Shown here: piece after piece, positions 42,827 through 52,410 of the stretch
How the letters are laid out: each line of letters begins with the position of its first letter
Position numbering within the stretch: position 1 is the stretch's first letter
NCBI RefSeq assembly: GCF_016802865.1
Contig: NZ_JAEVHM010000004.1
Location: 33,785 to 97,784, forward strand
Source of the DNA: Micromonospora parastrephiae
Lineage (GTDB): Bacteria > Actinomycetota > Actinomycetes > Mycobacteriales > Micromonosporaceae
Length of the DNA: 64,000 nt
Direction of reading: 5' to 3'
Made by a program: the position numbers and the translations under genes
Notes under the pieces: model-generated
The model's database searches: none
Told to the model about the DNA's origin: nothing
Seen by the model: only the letters and a program-made list of their open reading frames with translations

Positions 42827-43713
42827 CGCTGTTCCCTTTCGGCGTTGGCGCGGGTGAGGACGTACCACCCCGCGCGGTCGAAGCCCTGCACGGTGACGCC
42901 GTCGGCGAGCAGCGGACCCATCGCCTCGCGCATCGCCCGGCGCCAGCGCCGGGCGCAGGCCGGGTCGGTGCGCCGCAGCGCCTGGATGTCCGACGGTACG
43001 GCCAGCAGAATCGTGTCGCCGTCGACGCGTCCGGGCAGCGGTTCCCCCTGCGGCGTGCGGTCCAGGCCGATCACGGCGCCGGCGCGGCGCAGGGCGGCGG
43101 CGTCCCAGCGACGTACCGAACCCCGGGCGGCCTGCCGCACCTGCGGCGCGGAGAGCTCCCAGCGCAGCAACAGCCGATCGGTGTCGTCGCCGCCGTTGAC
43201 GTCGTCGCGCATGCCGCCGTAGAAGTTCGTGAGGTACTGCACGGGGACGCCGCCGAGCTTCACCACGTTGAAGTACGCGTTGCGGCTGACGAGCGGATCG
43301 AAGGTCCAGGTGACCGCGTCGACGCCGTGCCGCAGGCACCAGGCGCGCTGATGCAGCTTCATCGCCCAGCCCACGCTGCGGCCCAGCGCGGCGGGCGCGA
43401 CGCCGGCGATGTGGCTGTGCAGTTCCCGCCGGGCCGGTGGGCCGAAGAACCCGACGCACGCGCCGACCATGCCGGTGTCGTCGAAGGCCCCGGCCACGTA
43501 GTTGCCGGCCTTGCTGAGGGCCCGCAGCAGCTCGCCGGTGATGAGCGGGTTGCCCGGGTCCGGCCGCCAGATCGCCGCGAAGAGCTGATCGACCCGCAGC
43601 AGCTCGTCCAGGCCAGCCAGCACCCGGATGCGGACGCCGGCGGCGCGGGCGGCGGCGTCCGCCCCCGCGGCGGCCTCCTCGGCGTGGGTCAGCACGCCGA
43701 TCCGGTCGCTCAT
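42823..43713 (-). CDS. GNAT-superfamily acyltransferase (putative D-amino-acid N-succinyltransferase)
   Basis: A 296-residue acyltransferase resembling the COG3375 GNAT group, with MVGACVGFFG, the HSHIAGVAPAALGRSVGWAMK CoA-binding region and DPLVSRNAYFNVVKLGG. In Bacillales, members of this type sit beside N-succinylamino-acid racemase and an M20 hydrolase and succinylate D-amino acids; the same trio is present here. Start and stop overlap both neighbours by four bases, so the three are tightly coupled. Acyl donor and substrate are inferred from context. Confidence 0.8.
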   Translation of the reverse strand: MSDRIGVLTHAEEAAAGADAAARAAGVRIRVLAGLDELLRVDQLFAAIWRPDPGNPLITGELLRALSKAGNYVAGAFDDTGMVGACVGFFGPPARRELHSHIAGVAPAALGRSVGWAMKLHQRAWCLRHGVDAVTWTFDPLVSRNAYFNVVKLGGVPVQYLTNFYGGMRDDVNGGDDTDRLLLRWELSAPQVRQAARGSVRRWDAAALRRAGAVIGLDRTPQGEPLPGRVDGDTILLAVPSDIQALRRTDPACARRWRRAMREAMGPLLADGVTVQGFDRAGWYVLTRANAEREQR

Positions 43714-44869
43714 GCCGGCACCGGTTTCGCGTACGTGACGTGTGCCGGACGGTCGTCGGCGAGCAGGTCGACCATCAGCGCGGCGACCAGCGCGGCCCGC
43801 CCCGGCAGTTCGGACACCACGACATGCTCGCTCTCGGCGTGCGCGCCGCCGCCCACCGCGCCGAGACCGTCCAGTGTGGGCGTGCCGACGCCGGCGGTGA
43901 AGTTCCCGTCCGAGGCGCCACCCACCGCGGCCTGGGGCGGGGCGGGCAGACCGAGGCGGCCCGCCACCGCGACGGCGTGGGCGTAGAGGGCGGCGGACGC
44001 GCTGGCCTCCAGCGGCGGTCGGTTCGGCCCGCCGTCGAGGGTGAGTCGGGCGCGCGCAGCACCGGGGGACAACGCCCGCATGGCGACGTCCACCCGCTGC
44101 TGCTCGGCCAGGTCGCGGACCCGGACGTCCACGGCGATCTCCGCGGTCGCGGCACCGTGTTCGTGGTGGTGCCGGCCGTCAGGACGGTGGGCACGACGGT
44201 GGTCCCGGCGGCGGAGTCCCCCAACGCGTGGATCGCGAGGATCTGGTGGGCCACCTCCACGGAGGCGTTCACCCCCCGCTCGGGTTCGAGGCCGGCATGA
44301 GCGGCGCGGCCGTGCACGGTCAGGCGGTACATCGACACGCCCTTGCGTCGCGTCTTCAGCGCGCCGCCGTCCGCGGATGCCTCCAGCACCAGCGCGGCCA
44401 CGCAGCCGGCGGCCTCCGACTCGACGAGTTCCCGGGAGCTCGGCGCGCCGAGCTCCTCGTCGCCGGTGACCAGCAGTGTCACGCCGGTGCGGTCGGGCAG
44501 TTCCGCGACGGCGTGCAACGCCTGCACCACTCCCGCTTTCATGTCGAAACAGCCGGGTCCGCGCAGGACACCGTCCGCGACCGCGAAGGGGCGCTCACGC
44601 AGGGACCCGATCGGCCAGACCGTGTCGTGATGCCCCGACACCAGCACCCGGGCCGGGCCGTCGCCGAAGCGCCACCGCAGGTGGGTACGCCCCTGCCGGA
44701 CGATGCGCTCCGGTGGCGTACCGAGCCGGCGGGTGCCGAGCGCGGCCAGCACGTCGGCACTGCGGGCCACGGCGGCCAGGTCGTGCGACGGCGACTCGCA
44801 GGTCACCAACTCCTCGATGTCGGCGAGGATCAGCGGCACCCGCCGCGTGAGCCGGGCGAGCAGATCCAT
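43710..44869 (-). CDS. M20 family metallohydrolase (putative N-acyl-L-amino-acid deacylase; frame break)
   Basis: About 386 residues, a dizinc M20 peptidase/deacylase of carboxypeptidase G2 type. Metal and catalytic residues are in SGHHDTVWP, GCFDMKAG, TGDEELGAPSS and the C-terminal GAHAESEHV. The frame breaks near 44148-44150: one part ends TTTNTVP and the neighbouring frame continues AEIAVDVRVRDLAEQ. One added base gives V-P-A-T-A-E, so an indel error is likely. The start ATG directly abuts the upstream TAG stop (no spacer). Context suggests it hydrolyses the N-acyl-L-amino acid made by the racemase. Confidence 0.85.
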
Positions 44870-47800
44870 CTACGCCACCTTCGGGGTCGCGCGGACGCCG
44901 AAGTGCAGGTACCGCTCACCGGTGGGCAGCCGATAGAAGGTCGCCGGCATCCACGTGCCGCTCTCCGGCAGGCGTACCGCGTACAGGTCGTCGGCCACCG
45001 CGACCATGGGCAGTTCCCGGACCGGTTCGGGGGTGATCTCGGCCAGCGGGCCGGTGACCGTCAGCCGCATCGTCAGCCCGTCGGCCGCGTCGAGGATGTC
45101 GATACGGGAGCCCGCGCGCTCGTACGTGCCGAGATGGGCGGTCACGTCCACGGTCACCGGTTCGGCCGGAGGCGCGAACGGCTCCGGCATCCGGACACCG
45201 GCGACGTCGGCCAGGATCTCGGAGTACAGGTCCTGGAACAGACCGCGGGAGTCGTCGGTGTTCGTCAGCAGCGCCACGGCCAGGCCCTGTTCGGGCAGCA
45301 ACCGCAGGTACGCCGTCTGGCCGATGGTGTGCCCGTCGTGGCCGACGAGGCGCCGACCGTCCCAGCCGAACCGGATCCAGCCCAGCCCCCACGAGTCGCC
45401 CAGGACGATCTTGTCCGGCAGTTCGGCCTGCTGGGCGGCCATCGCGGCGGCGCTCTCCACGCTCAGCAGCCGCGTGCCGTCCGGTGCCAGTCCCCCGGTC
45501 AGATGCAGGCGGGCGAAGCCGAGCAGGTCCGCTGCGCAGGCGTTGATCAGGCCGGCCGGGCCCAGCGAACGCGGCAGCGTCCACACCGGAGCACGCGTCG
45601 GACCGTCCGGCCCGGGGCTGTGCCCGACGGCGGACCGGTACAGCAGCGCCTCCTCCGGCAGGGTGCCGGTGCGGCGCAGGCCGAGCGGGTCGCTCAGGCG
45701 GGTACGCACCGCCGCGTCCCAGGTGCCGCCGGTCAGCTTCTCGATCACCCGACCGGCGAGGACGTAACCGGCGTTGCAGTAGGACCAGGTGGCCCCCAGC
45801 GGGTGGTTGTGCCCCACCGTCGCCAGTTCGGCCACGTACCTCTCGACGCAGTCGTCGCCACGGCCGGTGTCGGTGAAGACGTCGCCGTCGATTCCGCTGG
45901 TGTGGACGAGCAGGTGACGCATCGTGAGCTTCCCGGTCACGGCCGGGTCGGCGAGCTCCAACTCGGGCAGCACGTCGGTGATCGGCGCGTCGAGCTCCAG
46001 ACGGCCCTCGTCGACGAGTTGCATGGCCAGTGTCGCGGTCCACACCTTGCTGATCGAGCCGATCTGGAACACCGAGTCCGGGGTGGTCTCGACGCCGGTG
46101 TCGACGTTCAGGACCCCGTACGCGGCCTCCACCAGCTCGTCGGAGGCGTCGGGATGCAACCGCAGGATGCCCAGCGTCGCCCCCGGCACCCGGTGCCGCT
46201 CGGCGAGCGCGGCCAGTCGTCGCCGCCAGTGGGCGGCGTCCACCGGCGCCCGACGCGACCCGGTGTGGCGCTGGACCCACTCGACGACGCGGCGGTTGTA
46301 GTCGATCCGCTGCGACGGCGGCCCGTCGACGATGACCAGGTGCGATGCGTTCGGATACAGCACCAGTTCAGCCGGGACTCCGCGTTCACGCAGGGCGGTG
46401 TGCCACTGCTGGGCCTGGCCGACCGGGCAGGTGCGGTCCTCCTCGCCGTGCAGGATCAGAGTCGGGGCGGTCACCCGGTCGACCCGGGTCAGCGGCGACA
46501 TGGCCGCGTACCGGGCCGGGTCCTCCCACGGCCGGCCGCCCAGCTCGTACGAGGCGAGGAAGGCCCCGTCGTCGGAGGTGCCGGCCATGCTCGTCAGGTC
46601 ACTGACCACGCCGCCGGCCACCGCTGCGGCGAACCGGTCGTCGTGCGCCGTCAGATAGCAGGTCATGTAGCCGCCGTAGCTGTAGCCGGTCACCGCCAGC
46701 CGGCGGGGGTCGGCGACGCCCTCGGCGACGAGCTCGTCGATCGGCTCCAGGAAGTCGGCGGCGTCGGCCACCCCCCACGCGCCGATGGTCGCGGTGAAGA
46801 ACCGCTCGCCGTAACCGTCGCTGGCGCGGGGGTTGAGCAGGAGCACCGCCCAGCCCTCGGTAGCCAGCTGCTGGTGGTAGAGGTGGATGTCGTCCGCCGC
46901 GCCGTTCCACGCGTTGTGCGGGCCGCCGTGGACGTCCAGGAGCAGCGGCTGCGGTGCCTGCGCGGCCGGGTCGCGGATCAGCCAGCCGTGCACGGTCGTG
47001 CCGTCCGAGGTGGTGAACTCCCGCTCCTCGCGCGGGAACAGCTCCACGTCGGCGAGTGCCTCGTTGTGCGCGGCGAGCACGGTCTGCACGCCGCTGCCCA
47101 GGTCCACGGCGACCACGTCACCGTACGAGGTGGGGGTGGCGACGACGACCGTGGCCGTGTCACCGGCCACCGACAGGCCGGACACGACGTGGCCGCGCCG
47201 GCCACCACCGGTCGGGGCGTGCCGCCGTCGGCGTCCACCGCGTACAGGTGGGTGCAGCCCCGGTCCCGGACGCAGAACAGCACGGTACGGCCGTCGGCGG
47301 TGAAGCGTGGCTGGGCGCCGGGGTAACCCGGTGCGCCGCGCATGACGTTGCGGTCCAGGCCGGCCGCGAGGTCGAGGACCGGGCCACCGTCGAGCGGCAC
47401 ACGCAGCAGACGCGCGTGCCCGACCGGATCGCCGGGCATTCCGACGACGAGCAGGGCTTCGCCGTCCGGTGTCCACGTCACCGCGCTCCCGAAGCCCTCG
47501 CGCAGCCCCACCGGACGCGGTCGGGCGTGCTCGTCGCCGATGTCGAGCACGTGCACGGGAGCACGGACGACGAGGTCGGCGTCCGGTGCGGGGGCGGCGG
47601 CGAACGCCAGCCGGGTGGAGTCCGGTGACCAGGCCGGCTCACCGGCGTGCCAGTCGCCCTCGGTCAGGCGCCGGCACCGGCCCGCCGCCGTGTCGTACAG
47701 GAACAGATGGTTGCGTACGCCGCGCAGCAGGCCGGTGCCGTCGAGCTGATAGTCCAGACGACGCAGAACCACCGGCGCGGATGCGTGGCGACGGCGGGCG

Positions 47801-48213
47801 TCTTCCTCGTCCTCGTCCGCGCCGGCGGCCGGGTCCACGGCGGCGGTGAAAGCGATCTTCGTGCCGTCGGGGCTCCACACCGCGGCGCCGGCGCCGAGCG
47901 GCAGGCTGGTCACCTGCTCGGCCTCGCCGCCGTCGGCGGGCAGCAGCCAGAGCTGCGCGGGGCCGTCCTCGGCACGCAGGAAGGCGAGCCGGCTCCCGTC
48001 CGGTGACCAGGCTGGCGCCGAGTCGGCCGGGCCACGGGTGAGTCGCCGCGGTGCGCGGCCGTCGGGCCCTGCACACCAGATGTCGCGCCGCACCCGGTCG
48101 GCGTCCGCGTCGGACGTGCGCAGCACGTACGCGACGCGTCCGTCCGGGCTCACCGCCGGCTGTTCCGGCACGGCCACGGTCAGGAGATCCTCGATGCGCA
48201 GACGTCGTACCAC
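44870..48213 (-). CDS. S9 prolyl-oligopeptidase-type peptidase fused to an S12 serine hydrolase (frame break)
   Basis: About 1114 residues. Residues 1-400 form a PD40-type propeller. An S9C alpha/beta-hydrolase follows, with nucleophile GYSYGGY near 513, Asp in HGEEDRTCP and His in NASHLVIVDG. After a linker of only about ten residues comes a complete S12 (class C beta-lactamase/D-aminopeptidase type) domain: S-x-x-K in GSISK near 720, Y-x-N in SYCNAGY, and H-D-G. No stop occurs in any frame near the junction, so the fusion is not an indel artefact. GTG 48213 is preferred (GGAGGAGG six bases upstream) over GTG 48219. The frame breaks near 47197-47199, with one base missing in a GCCGG-CGCGG context. 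It likely degrades imported peptides; the S12 half suggests D-residue specificity. Confidence 0.85.
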
Positions 48214-48316
48214 GCCCACCCTCCTCCGTTCGTCGGCTTCCTTGCGCGAAGCCTGCCCGGTGCGGCGGCCGGTGTCTTGGTACGCGACGACGAGACGGCG
48301 GCCCTCGACTCGTCGG

Positions 48317-49984
48317 TTACGCCGAGGCGCTCGGCCCCGGTGGGTTCACCGGGCCGTCGGCGAGTGGCGAGAACACCCGCAGTTGCAGCATGGCGCCGAA
48401 GCGGGCGTCCGGGTCGGCGAGGTCGAGCGCGCCCAGTTCGGCGAGCCGGCGCAACCGGTAGCGGAAGGTGTTCGGGTGCACGTGCAGCACCGCGGCAGCG
48501 GCGACCACGTCGCCGAACGCGTCCAGCCAGGCGGCGAGCGTCTCGACCAGGCGGGCGTTGTGCTCCGCGTCGTAGGCCAGCAGCCGGGCCACCGGGCCAC
48601 TGGGCACGTCCCCCCGGGCGGCGACGGCGTCCCGCAGCTCCAGCAGCATCGCCTCGGTGTGCACATCGGTGAGACGGGCCACCCGCCGGCCGCCCCCGCC
48701 GCGGCTGCGCAGCACCCGCAACGCCCGGTCCGCGCTGGCCCGGGCGATGTACAGCCCGGCCACCGAGGTCGCCACCGGGCTCACCCCCGCCAGGGTGCTG
48801 GCCCGTTCACCGACGCGGTCGAGGAACCCGGTCGCCACGCGGACCGCCCGCTTCTCGCCGTCGTCGACCGTCACCGGCAGTAGCCCGTAGGTCACGTCGC
48901 CGAGCAGGGCCACGGCGCTGCCGGCGTGCACCGCGCTCAGATGCATGGCCAGCGCGTCGCTCACCCGCTGCCGTTGCGCGGCCGCGCCCGAGCTGTCCGC
49001 CGGGCCGCTCCCGATCGGCTCGGCCCCCACCGCCAGCACCACGAGCGGGTGGTCGGCCAGGCCCAGTCGGGCCAGCGAATCCCGGGCGCCGGCGCCACCC
49101 TCCAGGGCGGTGCCGACCAGTTCGGTGCGGAGCCGCCGTTCCACGTCGGCGCCCGCGCGCAGGCGCAGCATGTGCAGGGCGACCAACTTGGCGGCGTCGC
49201 TGAGGGCCCGGGAGCGGTCCGGGGTCAGCGGGCGGCGTACCGCGGCCCAGATCGAGCCGAGGAACTCGTCTCCGGCACGCACGGCCACGGCCACCCGGGG
49301 CACCGAGAAGTCGCCCGAACCTGGCGGCGGCGCCACGAACACCGGCTGCTCGCTGTGGTGCAGGTCGCGGGTCACGCCCGTACGCGACAACATGCGCGCG
49401 TACCGTTCGGGCACCTGACGGCCCAGGATGGTCTCCACCCGGGACTTGTCCGCCTCCTCCTGACGCCCGGAGAAGGCCAGCACCCGCGAATCCGGATCCT
49501 CGATCGTGACCGGCGCGTCGACCAGCGCGGCGACGGCGTTGGCCAGGGCGAACAGGTCACCGGAGGGCAGCCCGCCGAGCGTCTCCGGACGGGCGTCGCC
49601 GACGTCGCCCTGGCGCAGCATGGAGCGCAGCAACGCGGCGAGCTGCGCCCAGGACGCGCCGCGGGTCAGCGCCAGCACCGCCACCCCCGACTCCAGCGCC
49701 GCGGTCCGCAGCGATTCCGTGGCGGGCACCGGTGCCCGCAGCACCAGGCCGGCGGCGTCGTGTCGGCCGAGCGTACGCAGCAGGCCGGCGATCTCGTCGG
49801 TCTCGCGCAGGCCCACCCCCAGCACCAGTGCGTGCGACGGCAGGCTGGGCTCGTCGTGCGGGTCGTGGATGGCGACACCGCCGATCGGCGCGTCCGAGTG
49901 CGCGTCGCCGTGCACCAACTCGAGCAGGGTGGCTCCGAGGTCGTCGAGGACACGGCCGAGGCTGGCTCGAGGCTGCTGACTCAT
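48317..49984 (-). CDS. PucR/CdaR-family transcriptional regulator
   Basis: A 555-residue regulator. The N-terminal half is a PucR-type sensory region (SHALVLGVGLRETDEIAGLL; NAVAALVDAPVTIEDPDSRVLA, GAF-like). The C terminus carries the family helix-turn-helix (TLAAWLDAFGDVVAAAAVLHVHPNTFRYRLRRL). It sits between the transporter and the peptidase/racemase genes on the same strand, 73 bases after the ATPase, and is the obvious candidate to control the whole cluster in response to a nitrogenous ligand. Confidence 0.9.
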   Translation of the reverse strand: MSQQPRASLGRVLDDLGATLLELVHGDAHSDAPIGGVAIHDPHDEPSLPSHALVLGVGLRETDEIAGLLRTLGRHDAAGLVLRAPVPATESLRTAALESGVAVLALTRGASWAQLAALLRSMLRQGDVGDARPETLGGLPSGDLFALANAVAALVDAPVTIEDPDSRVLAFSGRQEEADKSRVETILGRQVPERYARMLSRTGVTRDLHHSEQPVFVAPPPGSGDFSVPRVAVAVRAGDEFLGSIWAAVRRPLTPDRSRALSDAAKLVALHMLRLRAGADVERRLRTELVGTALEGGAGARDSLARLGLADHPLVVLAVGAEPIGSGPADSSGAAAQRQRVSDALAMHLSAVHAGSAVALLGDVTYGLLPVTVDDGEKRAVRVATGFLDRVGERASTLAGVSPVATSVAGLYIARASADRALRVLRSRGGGGRRVARLTDVHTEAMLLELRDAVAARGDVPSGPVARLLAYDAEHNARLVETLAAWLDAFGDVVAAAAVLHVHPNTFRYRLRRLAELGALDLADPDARFGAMLQLRVFSPLADGPVNPPGPSASA

Positions 49985-50057
49985 GGGCGGGCCACCATCC
50001 GGAAGAAGGTGTTGCGCGACGACGAGCCTAGCGGGCTCGACGGTGGCGGGAAGGCCG

Positions 50058-51026
50058 CTACGGCCGGGCCTGCCCGGCAGCGGCGGCGAAGTGGCAGGCG
50101 GCCAGGTTGCGGTGGCCGGCGCCGCTCGGTTCGCTGTCGCGGCACCGGTCCCGGCCCGGCACGACCTGCGGGCCGACCGGGCAGCGCGGGTGGAAGCGGC
50201 AACCGGACGGGGGCTGGTGCGGGTCCGGCGGGTCGGCGTCGGCGCTCTCCCCCGGTGGCTGCGGCAACGGCGCACCGGCGCGCGGAACGGCGGCGAGCAA
50301 CTCCCGGGTGTACGGGTGCTGCGGATCGCCCAGCACGTCCGCGGCGGGGCCGTACTCGACGATCCGGCCCAGGTACATCACGGCGACGACGTCGCTGACG
50401 TAGCGCACCACGGCGAGGTTGTGCGAGATGAACAGCATGGTCAGGCGCATCCGTCGCTGCAGTTCCCGTACGACGTTGAGGACCGCGCCCTGGATGGACA
50501 CGTCCAGCGCGGAGGTGATCTCGTCGGCGACGATCACCTCCGGTCGACCGGCCAACGCGCGGGCCAACGCGACCCGCTGCCGCTGACCGCCGGAGAGTTC
50601 GTCCGGGCGTACGCCGGCCCGGTCCGCGGGCAGGCCGACCAGTTCGAGCAGCCGGCCGACCTCGGCGCGCCGCTGCGCCGCGGTCGAGGCCGGCTGTCGC
50701 GGGATGGCCTCGGCGATCGAGTCGCCGATGCTCATCCGCGGGTCGAGGGCGGAGTACGGATCCTGGAACACCATCTGCAGTGGTGGCCGGCCCGCGGCCC
50801 GGGACATCTCCCGCACCGGCCGGCCGTCCAGCAGGATCCGTCCGCCGGTCAGCGGTGCCAGCCCCACCGCGGCGCGGGCCAGCGTCGACTTGCCCGAGCC
50901 CGACTCGCCGACCAGCCCGACGACCGTTCCGGCGGGCACGACCAGGTCGACGCCGTCGACCGCGACGGTGCCCCGACGGCGTGACCCGAAGCGGACACTC
51001 ACCTGTTCGAAGCGCAGTTCCCGCAT
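50058..51026 (-). CDS. Peptide ABC transporter ATP-binding protein (DppF/OppF type)
   Basis: A 322-residue ABC ATPase. Walker A is GESGSGKST, followed by the Q-loop FQDPYSALDPRMSI, signature ELSGGQRQR, Walker B VIVADEITSALD and the switch region FISHNLAVV. The C-terminal oligopeptide-transporter extension has the cysteine cluster GCRFHPRCP ... C ... ACH. It is the second ATPase of the peptide importer; the first is fused to a permease. It starts seven bases after the S12 hydrolase stop. Confidence 0.93.
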   Translation of the reverse strand: MRELRFEQVSVRFGSRRRGTVAVDGVDLVVPAGTVVGLVGESGSGKSTLARAAVGLAPLTGGRILLDGRPVREMSRAAGRPPLQMVFQDPYSALDPRMSIGDSIAEAIPRQPASTAAQRRAEVGRLLELVGLPADRAGVRPDELSGGQRQRVALARALAGRPEVIVADEITSALDVSIQGAVLNVVRELQRRMRLTMLFISHNLAVVRYVSDVVAVMYLGRIVEYGPAADVLGDPQHPYTRELLAAVPRAGAPLPQPPGESADADPPDPHQPPSGCRFHPRCPVGPQVVPGRDRCRDSEPSGAGHRNLAACHFAAAAGQARP

Positions 51027-51033
51027 CGCGGCC

Positions 51034-52410
51034 TCACGCGCCGCGGGGCGTCGCGCGGGCGCCGAAGTGCAGGTACCGTCCGCCGCTGGGCAGCTGGTAG
51101 AAGGTGGCCGGGATCCAGTTGCCGGTCTCGGGGTCCTGGCAGACGAACAGGTCGGGCGCCACCGCCACCATCGGATAGTCCACGTCCTGTTCCTGAAGCA
51201 CCTTGGCGAGCGGTCCGGTCAGGCTCACCCGGAGCACCGGGCCGTTGTCACCGACGAGCACCTCCTGTCGGATGCTGGCGCGTTCGTAGACGCCCACGTA
51301 CGGCGCGACGTCCACCTCGACCGGTTCGTCCGGCGGCCCCAGCGGGTGCGGTACGGGCACGCCGGCCAGGTCGTCGAACACCTCGCGGTAGAGCTGCTCG
51401 TAGAGGGCCCGCCCGTTGCCGCCGTTGGTGAGCAGCGCGACCGCGATGCCCTGCTCCGGCAGCAGCCGCAGGAACGCCGCCTGGCCGATGGTGTTGCCGT
51501 CGTGGCCGATGAGCCGGTGGCCGCCCCAGCCCATCCGTTCCCAGCCGAGTCCCCAGGAGTCGCCGAGGGTGTGCTTGTCCGGCAGCTCGGCCTGGTGCGC
51601 GGCCATCGCGGTGACGCCGGCTTCGCTGAGCACCCGGGTGCCGTCGGCGGCCAGTCCACCACACAGGTGCATGCGCGCGAAGCGCAACAGGTCGGCGGCG
51701 CTCGCGACGACCGCCCCGGCCGGGCCGGCCGAGCGCGGGATGCCCCAGACCGGCGCGAGCACGTTCCTGCCGTCCTCGGACAGGTGACCGACGGCGGTAC
51801 GGAACAGGAGAGCGTCCTCGGGCAGGGTGACGGTGTGCTCCAGACCGAGGGGGGTGCTGATGCGTTTCCGCACCGCGGCGTCCCAGGTGCCGCCGGTGAG
51901 TTTCTCGATCACCCGCCCGGCGAGCGAGTAGCCGGAGTTGCAGTACGACCAGGTGGCCGCCAGCGGGTGGTTCTGGGCCGCGTCGGCCAGACCGGCCGCG
52001 TACTTCTCCAGGCAGTCGTCCCCGCGTCCGGTGTCGGTCATGATGTCGCCGTCGATGCCGCTGGTGTGCGTCAACAGGTGCCGCATGGTCAGCCGCTTGG
52101 TCACCTCGGCGTCGCGCAGTCGCAGCTCCGGGAGCACGTCGAGCAGCGGGGCGTCCAGGTTCAGCCTGCCCTCGTCGACGAGTTGCATGACCAGGGTCGC
52201 CGTCCACACCTTGCTGATCGAGCCGATCTGGAAGAGCGAGTCGGTGGTCGTCTCCACGCCGGTGCGCAGACTCAGCAGCCCGTGGGCGGCCTCGGCGACC
52301 TCGTCGGAGTCCGGGGTGACCCGCAGGATGCCGAGCGTCGCGCCCGGCACCCGGTGCTCCTCGGCGAGGGCGGCGAGCCGCCGCGTCCAGTGGTCGATGT
52401 CCACACTCAT
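51034..52410 (-). CDS. Stand-alone S12 serine hydrolase (D-aminopeptidase / class C beta-lactamase family)
   Basis: A 458-residue serine hydrolase with no signal peptide. The catalytic set is S-x-x-K in IGSISKVW, Y-x-N in SYCNSGY and H-D-G in GHDGNTIG. C-terminal beta domains (about 360-458) resemble those of D-aminopeptidase-like S12 enzymes. It is a close paralogue of the C-terminal half of the S9-S12 fusion at 44870. Embedded between transporter genes, it overlaps the permease-ATPase stop by four bases (ATGA) with GGGAG upstream. Cytosolic cleavage of imported D-peptides is likely; a beta-lactam resistance role is not supported. Confidence 0.87.
   Translation of the reverse strand: MSVDIDHWTRRLAALAEEHRVPGATLGILRVTPDSDEVAEAAHGLLSLRTGVETTTDSLFQIGSISKVWTATLVMQLVDEGRLNLDAPLLDVLPELRLRDAEVTKRLTMRHLLTHTSGIDGDIMTDTGRGDDCLEKYAAGLADAAQNHPLAATWSYCNSGYSLAGRVIEKLTGGTWDAAVRKRISTPLGLEHTVTLPEDALLFRTAVGHLSEDGRNVLAPVWGIPRSAGPAGAVVASAADLLRFARMHLCGGLAADGTRVLSEAGVTAMAAHQAELPDKHTLGDSWGLGWERMGWGGHRLIGHDGNTIGQAAFLRLLPEQGIAVALLTNGGNGRALYEQLYREVFDDLAGVPVPHPLGPPDEPVEVDVAPYVGVYERASIRQEVLVGDNGPVLRVSLTGPLAKVLQEQDVDYPMVAVAPDLFVCQDPETGNWIPATFYQLPSGGRYLHFGARATPRGA

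Noticed and set aside
44228..47326. A 1032-residue open frame antisense to the S9-S12 fusion
   Set aside because: Antisense shadow; the opposite strand holds complete catalytic motifs for two hydrolases.
51034..52410. Class C beta-lactamase resistance gene
   Set aside because: The S12 catalytic motifs fit, but there is no signal peptide and it is embedded in a peptide-uptake operon; peptide hydrolysis is more likely.
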